Of a stretch of 64,000 nt of DNA, positions 26,297-34,035 are shown piece after piece. Both the position numbers and the translations under genes were made by a program. Numbering within the stretch: the first letter of the stretch is position 1; each line of letters opens with the position of its first letter. The notes beneath the pieces are model-generated. The model was not told the DNA's origin. It made no database searches and saw only the letters and a program-made list of their open reading frames with translations. The DNA is from Natrinema marinum. Lineage in GTDB: Archaea; Halobacteriota; Halobacteria; Halobacteriales; Natrialbaceae. The stretch is taken from positions 1,674,001 through 1,738,000 of the forward strand of contig NZ_CP100763.1 of assembly GCF_024296685.1 (NCBI RefSeq). Reading direction: 5' to 3'.

Positions 26297-26887
26297 ATGA
26301 CACACGAGAAATCGAGCGGATCGGACGAGCCGGACGGTCCAGCGGCCGACATCGATTCCTCGAGCGTGGTACCGAACCGTCGTCCGAGAACCAGCGGTAC
26401 GGCCGATGGCGCTCCGCGTGAAGCACACCAGAGGAGAGAGGCCACCACCGAGACACGCCTGTCCGACGGTTCCACTTCGGAGGGAGGGAACGAACCCGAA
26501 CCGGAGCAACCCGTGCTAGTACCCATTCACGAGTACCGGCCGGGGCTGACCGTTCGAGTCGTCGACCGGCTCCCGGCACCGATCACCGTCCAGCTGCTGC
26601 GGCTACCCAACGGCAGGACGATTCCGGAACTAACGCGGCCCGACGAGTACGGCGGGTACGTCGTCCGCGCCGAACTCGGGCCGAACCGCGTTCGATCGAC
26701 GATAATCGTGTTCACGCGCGGGTCGCTCGAGCGCGACGAGTGTTACCTGTTCAGCACCGATGGACAGGTGTTCAGTACGCGGCTGCATCTCTTCGAGACG
26801 ACGGTTCGCCGCATCGCGTCGGCCGGCGGTAGTTGCAACACGCCTCCTCAGAGTCCATCACGACGCGTCAGGCGGTACGAACGGTAA
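26297..26887 (+). CDS. beta-rich family protein with disordered N-terminus (paralogue 3)
   Basis: A 196-residue protein. Residues 1-72 are polar and low-complexity with no signal peptide. Residues about 73-173 are a third copy of the core: VLVPIHEYRPGLTVRVVDRL, ITVQLLRLPNGRTIPELTRP, DEYGGYVVRAE, STIIVFTRGSL and VFSTRLHLFETTV align with the two upstream paralogues. The basic tail (VRRYER) is distinct. It follows paralogue 2 after 167 bp on the same strand, so the locus looks like local gene duplication followed by divergence of the termini. Confidence 0.7.
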   Translation: MTHEKSSGSDEPDGPAADIDSSSVVPNRRPRTSGTADGAPREAHQRREATTETRLSDGSTSEGGNEPEPEQPVLVPIHEYRPGLTVRVVDRLPAPITVQLLRLPNGRTIPELTRPDEYGGYVVRAELGPNRVRSTIIVFTRGSLERDECYLFSTDGQVFSTRLHLFETTVRRIASAGGSCNTPPQSPSRRVRRYER

Positions 26888-26952
26888 CCGATCGCTCGGA
26901 CGACGGTCAGCGACTCGAGCGGTCCGTGCATCCCGCCGTTCTCGTGGCTACT

Positions 26953-27046
26953 GCGTGGCGACGCGCTCGCGGAATTTCTCGCGGACCTTCTCGACTTTCG
27001 GGGCCGCGTGCATCGTACAGTAGGCGTCGTTCGGATTCTTCTCGAA
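26953..27046 (-). pseudogene. displaced 3' fragment of msrA
   Basis: The minus strand encodes FFEKNPNDAYCTMHAAPKVE followed by KVREKFRERVATQ and a stop, which matches the C-terminus of MsrA at 35871-36422 (DAYCAMHAAPKVEKVREKF). It has no start and no upstream body. It is the original msrA 3' end left behind when the 9-kb element integrated; the part right of the crossover comes from the element. Confidence 0.88.
26982..27015 (+). other. attL core of the integrated element
   Basis: A 34-bp stretch (cggaccttctcgactttcgg and 14 further bases) is identical to 35908-35941. Homology continues with mismatches on both sides because both copies are msrA 3'-end sequence. The integrase gene starts 87 bp to its right. 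Confidence 0.88.
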
Positions 27047-27101
27047 GAATCCGCGTGTGACCGACCGAAATACTTTCTCGGCCAGCGCGCGTCTTGTTCG
27101 C

Positions 27102-28460
27102 ATGGCCCGGAGCTATTCACAGCAGTACGAGGACACCCGAGAGCGAGTCCGTGAACATCGGCATGGCGGCGAGTTCGAGATCACCAACGGACGAACGAAG
27201 GAATTTCCAGCCTACGAAGATCCCGAAGATGCCGAGCGAATGTTACAGATGGCCGACGCCTACGACGAAGAAAATCTCGTCGAAGATACGCCTGATGGAC
27301 AGAAGACGAAATCGGAAACGACCCTGAAGAACTACCTCTCGGGATTAAAGAAAACCGCCCCACACGTTGCGCTAACCGATACAAGCGCGACCGAACTAAA
27401 CACGGTCATGCAGGGCTTTCACGACGGGACGCTCGAGAACGTGAAAGACGATGGACTCTCAAAAGGAACTATTCGTATCTATCAGAACGCGCTCCGCCAG
27501 TTCTACTACGTGTTCTCAGATGTCAGCGTTGCTTCCGAGGACATTACGCTATTCCAGATCGACGATAAGGCGGTCGATCCAGCCGATATGCTGACTCGCG
27601 AGGAAATCCAAGCGATGCGCGACGCGGCCGACTGTATGCGGGACCGCGCACTCTTCGACTTCTTGATCTACACCGGTCAACGGAACACAGCCACTCGAAC
27701 GCTCCGAATCAAGGATCTCGAGCTCGAGAACGACCGGTTCCGGTTAAACGGGGACGCGACTGGATTAAAAGAGGCCGAGAAGAACGGCAAATGGCGCGAC
27801 CTCCTATTATCCTCGGCGACCCTCAAGCAGTATCTTAGTACCGAACATCCAGCACCCGATGATCCAGAGGCCTACGTATTCGTGGGGCGGCCGAAGTACG
27901 CCGGACCGGATCCGAAAACCATGCTCGATCCAACGACCATCGGCGCGATCGTCGGACGATTATCCGAACGCGCAGCCGAAGATTACCCCGCAATTGAATC
28001 TAAGCCTACGCATCCTCACGCCCTTCGTCATAACTTCGTAACAATCGCGCTCCGTCGTGGGATGGACGAGTCGGCAATCAAGCACCAGATCGGACATAAA
28101 CACGAGAGTACCGTTATGGAGTCCACGTACGCACATCTCAAGGACAGCGATCATATCCGCGAAGCGCGCGAAGCGTTCGACCTCGAAGTCGACGAAGCGG
28201 AGAGCGAGCTCACGCCGGAAGTATGTCCCCGCTGCGGAGAAAATCCACCCGCGGACGCACGGCTCTGTCCGTATTGCGGACTCGAATATACCCCCGACGC
28301 GGAGAAGATGATGGAACGGGCCAACGAGGACGTACGTAACTCCTATCAGCAAGTCGACGCAGACGATGCCGAGACGGTCGAGAAACTCCAGATCGTCGAT
28401 GAACTGCTCGACGATCCCGAAGTCAAGAAGGCGTTGCTCGAGAAATCCGAATCCGCGTAG
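27102..28460 (+). CDS. tyrosine recombinase/integrase with C-terminal zinc ribbon
   Basis: A 452-residue site-specific recombinase that should catalyse integration at the msrA att site. A SAM-like N-terminal domain (about 75-165) precedes the catalytic domain (about 180-375): first Arg in TGQRNTATRTLRI, HALRHNF supplying H-x-x-R, His in GHKHESTVMES and the nucleophile Tyr in ESTYAHL. A C-terminal zinc ribbon (CPRCGENPP and CPYCGLEY, about 383-402) may contact DNA or partners. The start at 27102 (MARSYSQQYE) avoids an upstream stretch that overlaps the msrA fragment. GC is lower than in the chromosome. Confidence 0.9.
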   Translation: MARSYSQQYEDTRERVREHRHGGEFEITNGRTKEFPAYEDPEDAERMLQMADAYDEENLVEDTPDGQKTKSETTLKNYLSGLKKTAPHVALTDTSATELNTVMQGFHDGTLENVKDDGLSKGTIRIYQNALRQFYYVFSDVSVASEDITLFQIDDKAVDPADMLTREEIQAMRDAADCMRDRALFDFLIYTGQRNTATRTLRIKDLELENDRFRLNGDATGLKEAEKNGKWRDLLLSSATLKQYLSTEHPAPDDPEAYVFVGRPKYAGPDPKTMLDPTTIGAIVGRLSERAAEDYPAIESKPTHPHALRHNFVTIALRRGMDESAIKHQIGHKHESTVMESTYAHLKDSDHIREAREAFDLEVDEAESELTPEVCPRCGENPPADARLCPYCGLEYTPDAEKMMERANEDVRNSYQQVDADDAETVEKLQIVDELLDDPEVKKALLEKSESA

Positions 28461-28644
28461 GGAAATCTGGCTCGGCAGTCGAATCTATATCCCCTGCCAC
28501 CGCCACCGCTACAACCCCCGTGGTAGGGCAGTCTCTGGTCGTGGGATTCTAGGGGTTCCACTATAGAACACCTATACCATCACCTACTTCAACTAATATT
28601 TCGCCTCATAAGTGGGAGAACGGAAAATAGTTGGAAGAATCAGC

Positions 28645-28653
28645 GGCTTTATA
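28645..28653 (+). promoter_or_regulatory. TATA-box candidate for the AbrB-like gene
   Basis: The sequence gctttatag lies 24-32 bp before the ATG at 28677, the spacing of an archaeal TATA box for a leaderless transcript. It is in an otherwise featureless 216-bp gap after the integrase gene. Confidence 0.45.
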
Positions 28654-28676
28654 GACAGTTCCGCCCGAACCCAGAT

Positions 28677-28817
28677 ATGGGTCGCACGACGCCGACTCGT
28701 CTACGAGATCGCGGTCGAGTTACGATACCGAAGGACATCCGGGAAGAATTCGGACTCGAGCATGGAGACTGGATCGTTCTTAAAATCCATCCGCTCGAGG
28801 AGGTCGATACGTCGTGA
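28677..28817 (+). CDS. small AbrB/SpoVT-type DNA-binding protein (46 aa)
   Basis: A 46-residue protein with the swapped-hairpin AbrB signature: RDRGRVTIPKDIREEFGLEH then GDWIVLKIHPLEE. It would act as a dimer binding DNA, as in antitoxins and transition-state regulators. The downstream small gene overlaps its stop by 4 bp (GTGA). It is next to the integrase, so it may control integration or maintenance (inference). Confidence 0.75.
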   Translation: MGRTTPTRLRDRGRVTIPKDIREEFGLEHGDWIVLKIHPLEEVDTS

Positions 28818-28939
28818 TCGGGTTAGCGACGGAGCTCGATCTTTCGGACGCCGAGGTCGAGGCTCTCGAGCAACTCACTGAGAGCGACCTCCCTTGTGAA
28901 TGGATCGCGCACCATCTCTTGGAACTCAAGGATAAATGA
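28814..28939 (+). CDS. small protein coupled to the AbrB-like gene (41 aa)
   Basis: A GTG-started 41-residue frame whose start overlaps the stop of the AbrB-like gene by 4 bp. It is predicted helical and acidic (LDLSDAEVEALEQLTESDLP) with a His pair near the end. The overlap is the main evidence that it is real. It could be the partner of an AbrB-type regulator, but it is far shorter than known toxins. Confidence 0.5.
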   Translation: MIGLATELDLSDAEVEALEQLTESDLPCEWIAHHLLELKDK

Positions 28940-28969
28940 TATATCTGATATAAGCTAATCCGAATGAAC

Positions 28970-28996
28970 GCCGCAGAAGGGACCAGCTTCTGCGGC
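28970..28996 (+). other. perfect inverted repeat (9-bp stem, 9-nt loop)
   Basis: gccgcagaa and ttctgcggc flank gggaccagc, 30 bp after the stop of the 41-residue gene. It may be a terminator-like hairpin (no T tract follows) or a protein/replication-origin site 178 bp upstream of the next genes, which include the Rep candidate. Confidence 0.55.
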
Positions 28997-29173
28997 AACG
29001 GCAGTTACGCTAAGCCACGATCCGACTAAGACCAGTGGTCGTGCGATTCTTTCATCGTCACCTATCGACGTAAATCGATCGGTGTGGAGGACAGAACGCA
29101 CGTCTGCTTTCTGATCTGTCGGGCCGTGAATCGCCTGTTCCGACGTGGAACGGGTCAGTACATACTATCTATA

Positions 29174-29467
29174 ATGGATATTTCAATTGACATGGCGGAA
29201 GCGGTCGATAGCACGGCCGACGAACAGGAGATCAGTTACGAGCAACTCGAAGAAGCGAAGGCGGCCTACGAGCGCGCGACGGGACTGCGGCCGATCCCGT
29301 GGAGTGTGTTCTTCGACGCAACGGGAAGGATCGCAGAGGACGTTGATTTCGATCGCGAGTTCGACCGGGAGATCGATGTAACGACGTTGGCTGGTTTCGC
29401 CGAGTTTGCGATCGAAACGGCTGATCGACTCAAAGACTCGGTTGAACAGAACGGTGAGCGGCGATGA
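29174..29467 (+). CDS. hypothetical element protein (97 aa)
   Basis: A 97-residue acidic, helical protein (ISYEQLEEAKAAYERATGLR, FAEFAIETADRLKDSVEQ). The ATG at 29174 follows the TATA-like ctatctataatgg; a second ATG at 29192 is possible. Its end overlaps the start of the Rep candidate by 4 bp, so the two are translated together. No family was recognised. Confidence 0.65.
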   Translation: MDISIDMAEAVDSTADEQEISYEQLEEAKAAYERATGLRPIPWSVFFDATGRIAEDVDFDREFDREIDVTTLAGFAEFAIETADRLKDSVEQNGERR

Positions 29468-31131
29468 CCGCGGCGACGACGAGAGCAAGCGATAAACACG
29501 AACGGGTCGCGGTTGTCAGCTGTTCCGACTGTGAATGGTTTTGGCTCATTGACATCCAACGTGCCCACCCGGAGAAAACGGAGTGTCCCCGCTGCGGCAC
29601 CAGCAAACTCTACGAAAAACGTAGAAAAATCCTTGAGACGGACGATCTCGAGTACGCTTGCGAGATCCGGGCGTCGATGCTCGCGGCTCGCTGGGGCGAA
29701 GACGACGCATTCGCGGTGCTCGACTCGTTCTTGGATCTCGGAGATCGATACGAGATGCTCTGGGTGGATCGGTACGAGCATCTCGTGGACACCGAGTTCA
29801 CAGACTGGCGCTGGGGAGCCGACCGCGTCGGCGACCGCCCGATCCTCTCCGATCTGTGGAAGGGGCCGGTCGAAGATCGGCTCGACGACTTCGCGGAAGC
29901 GTATCAGCCATCCGAACGATGTCAGGGTCCCGCCCTATCACGAAGTTCCGGATTTGCCGAGCAACCCCGTGGCGATGAGTCGGCGCGACTCGAGCGGCTC
30001 CTCCGAGACGAGAGATCGGGAGACGGCAAGCCGATCGTCTGGCTCGCCCGTGTGGTCTTCGGGCGGGACGTAGAGTCGGGCGACGCCGACTGGCGGTGGA
30101 CTCGACGCGAATGTGAGCGGCTGTCGGGAGTCGATGTGGTCCGTCCGACGGCGACACACTCGGTCGTCGTCGATGACGACGGTGACGAACCGACGTTCGA
30201 AAACCGCGAGACGGCGGCGGATCTCGTGTGGGCGTCGATCGACGAATCCGCACTGCATTCGTCGCTTGATACCGTTAGTGTGCAAAAGCTTCCGCAGTCG
30301 ACGGCGTCGCGCTCAACGGCGAAATCGAGAGCGGCAGGAATGGTATCGCGTCGCCAGACGATCGAGACGACGACGTGGGCGTGCCTAATCGGTTCGCTCG
30401 GGGCGTACCGAGCCGGGATCGGTGATCTGGAGGAGCCGGATCCGACGCGGTTCACGGATCGGGCTCGGGCGCGAAAGCCGGGAGCACGACTGTCGGAAGC
30501 GTTCGATCGGGCGGGTGAGAAATACGAGCGGGGCGTGATACTGACGGGGACGACGAAGCCGTCGCGATTCCCGAGCATCGCGGACGGGGCGGCGGAGCTA
30601 ACCGACGACGTGACGAACCTCCGGAAATGGCTGGGGCGGCGGCTCGACGGCGGGATCCCGCCGTCGATAACGTGTTTCGAGCCGACGAAACACGGCGTGG
30701 GACATCCGCATTCGGCGTTGTTCGGCGTCGACGCTGCCGACATACCAATAGAAGACGTGAAAACGTATTGGCAGGAAGAAGAAACCGTGGGACGGGGCCA
30801 CCAAGTCACGGTCGAGCCGATCGCGGTAGACGAGACGGGCTCGTGGTACTGGCTCGGCGACGGGCCGGACGACGCGGGGTGCCCTCCGGCGGCGTATCTG
30901 AAGGAAGGGGCTCGAGCGCTCGAGACGGCGGCGCGGACGGACGCCGACGACATACTCGTGATCGCCGACGCCTACCGCGACGCCGACGAGTCGACCGACG
31001 ATCTCGAGCCGTCGACGCTGGACGTGCCGGAGACGGTGATGGCGAACCCGGACGCGATACGGATCGCGTCGTGGTACTTTAGCACGAATACGCGAGCAGC
31101 GACGAACGGCTCGGCGGAACTCCGGTCATAA
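29464..31131 (+). CDS. probable HUH rolling-circle replication initiator
   Basis: A 555-residue protein. N-terminal zinc knuckles CSDC and CPRC (about 20-45) are followed by a long variable region. The C-terminal half resembles archaeal plasmid/virus Rep proteins: GVILTGTTKPSRFPSIADGA (motif 1-like), CFEPTKHGVGHPHSALFGV with an H-x-H metal site (motif 2), PPAAYLKEGARAL with a Tyr (motif 3) and a C-terminal IASWYFSTNTRAAT block typical of Rep ends. It would nick the origin and start rolling-circle replication of the excised element. The Tyr motif is short of a classical YxxxY, so the assignment is good but not certain. Confidence 0.6.
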   Translation: MTAATTRASDKHERVAVVSCSDCEWFWLIDIQRAHPEKTECPRCGTSKLYEKRRKILETDDLEYACEIRASMLAARWGEDDAFAVLDSFLDLGDRYEMLWVDRYEHLVDTEFTDWRWGADRVGDRPILSDLWKGPVEDRLDDFAEAYQPSERCQGPALSRSSGFAEQPRGDESARLERLLRDERSGDGKPIVWLARVVFGRDVESGDADWRWTRRECERLSGVDVVRPTATHSVVVDDDGDEPTFENRETAADLVWASIDESALHSSLDTVSVQKLPQSTASRSTAKSRAAGMVSRRQTIETTTWACLIGSLGAYRAGIGDLEEPDPTRFTDRARARKPGARLSEAFDRAGEKYERGVILTGTTKPSRFPSIADGAAELTDDVTNLRKWLGRRLDGGIPPSITCFEPTKHGVGHPHSALFGVDAADIPIEDVKTYWQEEETVGRGHQVTVEPIAVDETGSWYWLGDGPDDAGCPPAAYLKEGARALETAARTDADDILVIADAYRDADESTDDLEPSTLDVPETVMANPDAIRIASWYFSTNTRAATNGSAELRS

Positions 31132-31276
31132 TGGCGCGCCCGGCGGGCCGACGCGGCCGTTGGCAAGATCGCCCGCTACGCGAGCCCATATATGTGAGAA
31201 CCAAACCCTTTTGACCGTCCGGTTCGAGATACGACACGTTCAAGAACCGCGATACAGCGACCCAATCTGTATATCT

Positions 31277-31540
31277 ATGCCATCTGACGATCCTCACCGA
31301 GATCCTCACCGCGTTATTCTCGTGCCGGACAGTATCGCCGACGACGTTCGGTCATATGCTCGGACTCTCGAAATCGCCACGGACGCCGTCGGCGAGACGG
31401 AAACCGACGCGAACGAGCCGAGCGGCGACGCCCCCGCGGATAAGCGGGAGATAGACGAGCGGCGATCGGCCACGACGCGGTCGGAAACGGCCGGAACCAC
31501 CGAGAGCGACGTTGCCGACCCACGGGGTGGGCGGCGATGA
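31277..31540 (+). CDS. hypothetical element protein (87 aa)
   Basis: An 87-residue acidic protein with an N-terminal ordered part (HRVILVPDSIADDVRSYARTL) and a disordered Asp/Glu/Thr-rich tail. It begins the string of small overlapping genes; its end overlaps the next start by 4 bp. TATA-like gtatatct lies just before the ATG. No family was recognised. Confidence 0.6.
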   Translation: MPSDDPHRDPHRVILVPDSIADDVRSYARTLEIATDAVGETETDANEPSGDAPADKREIDERRSATTRSETAGTTESDVADPRGGRR

Positions 31541-31839
31541 GCGCCGACGCCGACGACGCGACGGACGCCGACGCAGACGCGACCGCGGGAGGCTCGGCGA
31601 TCGACGCGACGGACGCCGACAACTACGATGCGATTCTCGACGATCTGGACGTAGCGATCGCGGAAGCCCGTCGGAAGATCGAGAGCGGACGTGTTCGATC
31701 GCCGGAAAACGAGCGCGTCCGGCAGGGGTGGGTCAAGACGCTGGCCTACGCCGTGAACGTTCGTCGTCAGTGCTTAAATGATAAGAAACTCGAAGAACTC
31801 GACGAGCGCCTCTCCGCGATCGAAGGTGGTGGCGAATGA
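31537..31839 (+). CDS. hypothetical element protein (100 aa)
   Basis: A 100-residue protein. The first 28 residues are Asp/Ala repeats; the rest is a helical hairpin (YDAILDDLDVAIAEARRKIE then GWVKTLAYAVNVRRQCLND) of a type seen in other haloarchaeal mobile elements. It overlaps the previous and next genes by 4 bp each. Confidence 0.65.
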   Translation: MSADADDATDADADATAGGSAIDATDADNYDAILDDLDVAIAEARRKIESGRVRSPENERVRQGWVKTLAYAVNVRRQCLNDKKLEELDERLSAIEGGGE

Positions 31840-32096
31840 CGCGACGGAGCACGAGCACGCGGTCGCTCGAGAAGCGGATCCGTGAACTGGAGCAGACCGA
31901 ACGCGACTGGAATATCACGGTATCGCATATCTGCGTCGACGACGCGGGTAACAGGCCGGAGATTGCCGACTACGAGATCCTTAACGAATCGGCGTTCGGG
32001 TCGGGCGGCGGCACGATCACGATTCGGCGAGCGATCCCCGACGCGACCGCGGGAGACTCGAACGACGTGACCGACGGTGACGATGACGATGAGTGA
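31836..32096 (+). CDS. hypothetical element protein (86 aa)
   Basis: An 86-residue protein with a short coiled-coil start (SLEKRIRELEQTERDW) followed by beta strands (NITVSHICVDD, GTITIRRAIP) and a tail of Asp residues. It overlaps both neighbours (4 bp upstream, 8 bp downstream). No family was recognised. Confidence 0.62.
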   Translation: MTRRSTSTRSLEKRIRELEQTERDWNITVSHICVDDAGNRPEIADYEILNESAFGSGGGTITIRRAIPDATAGDSNDVTDGDDDDE

Positions 32097-32397
32097 CGCC
32101 GACTCGGACGACGTGACCGGCCGTCGGCGAACGCGAAACGTCCGGCGGCGCTCTCGGGAGCGAGACGAGCCGCGGGAGTGGGACTGCGCGAAACCGACCT
32201 CCGACGATCTTCGATCGGCGAATCGGGCGGAGGTAGCGCGAACGTACGCGGATCTCGCGGCGGCAGAGATCGATGGGACCGATGACGCCGCGAAACGGCT
32301 GAGATTTGCGAAGCCAGCGAGCCGGACGCTTCTCGCCCGGCGATTCCGGGCGCGCTATCTCGAGCGCGACGACGAAGGTGACGACGATGACCCGTGA
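32089..32397 (+). CDS. hypothetical element protein (102 aa)
   Basis: A 102-residue protein with a basic N-terminus (GRRRTRNVRRRSRERDEPRE) and a helical middle (ANRAEVARTYADLAAAEIDG). ATG at 32083 and GTG at 32077 are also in frame. It could be a nucleic-acid-binding protein because of the basic segment, but no family was recognised. It overlaps both neighbours. Confidence 0.58.
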   Translation: MSDADSDDVTGRRRTRNVRRRSRERDEPREWDCAKPTSDDLRSANRAEVARTYADLAAAEIDGTDDAAKRLRFAKPASRTLLARRFRARYLERDDEGDDDDP

Positions 32398-32635
32398 ATG
32401 CGAGAACTGCGGAAATCACGTCTCTGACCAGTTCGCCCGTGTCTTCGGCGACGACGCGGGCCGGGTTCGCTCGTGTATCGACTGCCCCGATATGACGCTC
32501 GCCGACTTATCAGCCGGTGCGGCGGCGGATCCGGCCCGACGCGCTCGAATCGAGCGGTCAACCACGGGAGCGTCGACGTTCACGTCGCGATCGGAGGCGG
32601 CGATCGCCGACGACGGGAGGACCGCGGATGACTGA
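32387..32635 (+). CDS. DUF7563-like small zinc-finger protein (82 aa)
   Basis: An 82-residue protein with the haloarchaeal small zinc-finger signature ECENCGNHVSDQFARVFGDD then CIDC at about residues 4-33, followed by a helical/disordered tail. Such proteins are frequent in haloviruses and plasmids, with unknown role. It overlaps the preceding gene by 11 bp and the next by 8 bp. Confidence 0.7.
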   Translation: MTRECENCGNHVSDQFARVFGDDAGRVRSCIDCPDMTLADLSAGAAADPARRARIERSTTGASTFTSRSEAAIADDGRTADD

Positions 32636-33035
32636 CGACGAGCCACTCCGACCGGACCGGCCGCGAATCGAGCCGGCCGACGTATCGTCGGTATCGGAGG
32701 ACGAGCGTGACCTCAACGCGGCGCTGGTCGAGACGATCTCCGACGGCAACGGCACGGACGCGTTCGACGCGGACGACTGGGCGATCTACGCGAAGGGTCT
32801 CCTGTTGGCTCGCGGCCACGATCCCGAGAACGTCGTCATCCTGCCGAGCGACGACGGCGTCGAGATCGTCCCGGCGGAGACGTACCGCCGAGAGAGAGAA
32901 TCGATCGCGGAAGTCGCCGAACTGGCGACGCGCTATCTCCGGCGGGTCGAGCGGGTTCCGATCTCCGAACTCGAGCAAATGGACGACCTCGAGCGAGTGC
33001 AGGCGTTCGTGGCGGCGACGGGAGCCGAGAAATGA
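32628..33035 (+). CDS. hypothetical element protein (135 aa)
   Basis: A 135-residue acidic protein. The middle (DDWAIYAKGLLLARGHDPEN VVILP, split here) suggests a compact alpha/beta fold, and the C-terminus is helical (SIAEVAELATRYLRRVERV). It overlaps the zinc-finger gene by 8 bp. No family was recognised. Confidence 0.62.
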   Translation: MTDDEPLRPDRPRIEPADVSSVSEDERDLNAALVETISDGNGTDAFDADDWAIYAKGLLLARGHDPENVVILPSDDGVEIVPAETYRRERESIAEVAELATRYLRRVERVPISELEQMDDLERVQAFVAATGAEK

Positions 33036-33259
33036 CCACGCGACCGATGACCTCGAGCGGCCACGTTCGAGACGGTCAGGTCCCTACGAGCAGTGACTGC
33101 TCAAGCGCGGTCTCGAGACCGCGGCCGCAAGCGGCCAGTCTTCGATTCGGAAGTCATAGACGCGCTCCGATCGCGGGCAGGACCCCCGCGTTCGGCGACG
33201 CGTTTCTCTCGTATTGCTCGCGAACTATCTGCGGTTTCACTTCAACCAGACATGTCTGA
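33032..33259 (+). CDS. questionable small ORF (75 aa)
   Basis: A frame whose ATG overlaps the previous stop by 4 bp and whose stop overlaps the next start by 8 bp, fitting the overlap style of this gene string. Its composition (Ser/Arg/Pro-rich, no ordered pattern) looks like a shadow, and the next gene could instead begin at GTG 33093 in another frame. Position is the only support. Confidence 0.25.
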   Translation: MTTRPMTSSGHVRDGQVPTSSDCSSAVSRPRPQAASLRFGSHRRAPIAGRTPAFGDAFLSYCSRTICGFTSTRHV

Positions 33260-33770
33260 AGATTCATTGACGCTTACAGAACAGCAGTATGACCTTCTCG
33301 TCGCGGCGGAGCGGTGCGACGGCGAACCACGCGTAGTCGCTGCGGAGACGCTCGACGCGATTCGCGACGTGCTCGAGCCCGCCGTGTCCTCGACGGGCGT
33401 GCGTGATGCGTCGGTCCTCAGCGTCCAGCAGTTAGCGATGCAGCTCGCCGAATCAGATTCGGAGCCCGATGCACTCGTGCAAAACCCGGAGACGACGCGT
33501 CCGACGCAGGATGAGCTTAAGGCCGGCGACGGTGACGACGAGCCGGCGTCGGCCGCCGACGCGCTGGCCGATCTCGAGCGTGACGATCCCGCCGCCGCGA
33601 GAGAAGTTCGGAAGACGCTGGCCAAATCCCGGACGGTATCGGACCGGCTGCCGGAGCATAGCAACGCGCTCAGGCGGCAAGCGAGCCGCCGGCTTGGGCT
33701 CGACGACGAATCGGCTGTCGACGAACTGCTCGAAAGCGACGAGATCCCGAGCGATCCGCGGCTTGTCTAA
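33252..33770 (+). CDS. hypothetical element protein (172 aa)
   Basis: A 172-residue acidic protein: an N-terminal helical region (LTEQQYDLLVAAERCDG), helices around VRDASVLSVQQLAMQLAES, and a C-terminal part (NALRRQASRRLGLDDESAVD) with a possible DNA-binding helix. GTG at 33093 would extend it by 53 residues. It is the last gene of the plus-strand string. The following 265 bp are gene-poor. Confidence 0.62.
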   Translation: MSEDSLTLTEQQYDLLVAAERCDGEPRVVAAETLDAIRDVLEPAVSSTGVRDASVLSVQQLAMQLAESDSEPDALVQNPETTRPTQDELKAGDGDDEPASAADALADLERDDPAAAREVRKTLAKSRTVSDRLPEHSNALRRQASRRLGLDDESAVDELLESDEIPSDPRLV

Positions 33771-34035
33771 CCCGGAATTAGATCACGCTCGACTGGGGCT
33801 CGCGGTTAGCCCTCGTCGATCTCGTCCGACTCGCCATCGTCTTCGTCGTCGTCGCTGTTCCGGGCACGAGCGGACTCCAGTGATCGACGGCGTTGATATC
33901 TATCACCGGAATATTGAATATAATGTGACTAGGTCAGCAGAACCAGCCGGATTCAGTTTCGTCGGCGGGGGAGGGGCCGTTGTAACCACATCTAAAGCGG
34001 GGCGGGGTCGAACATCACCGGTTTGCCAACCTCCA

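Noticed and set aside
33795-33930. Minus-strand acidic frame ending DDDEDDGESDEIDEG
   Set aside because: No start codon with a sensible context; such acidic strings arise easily from GAC/GAT-rich DNA in haloarchaea.
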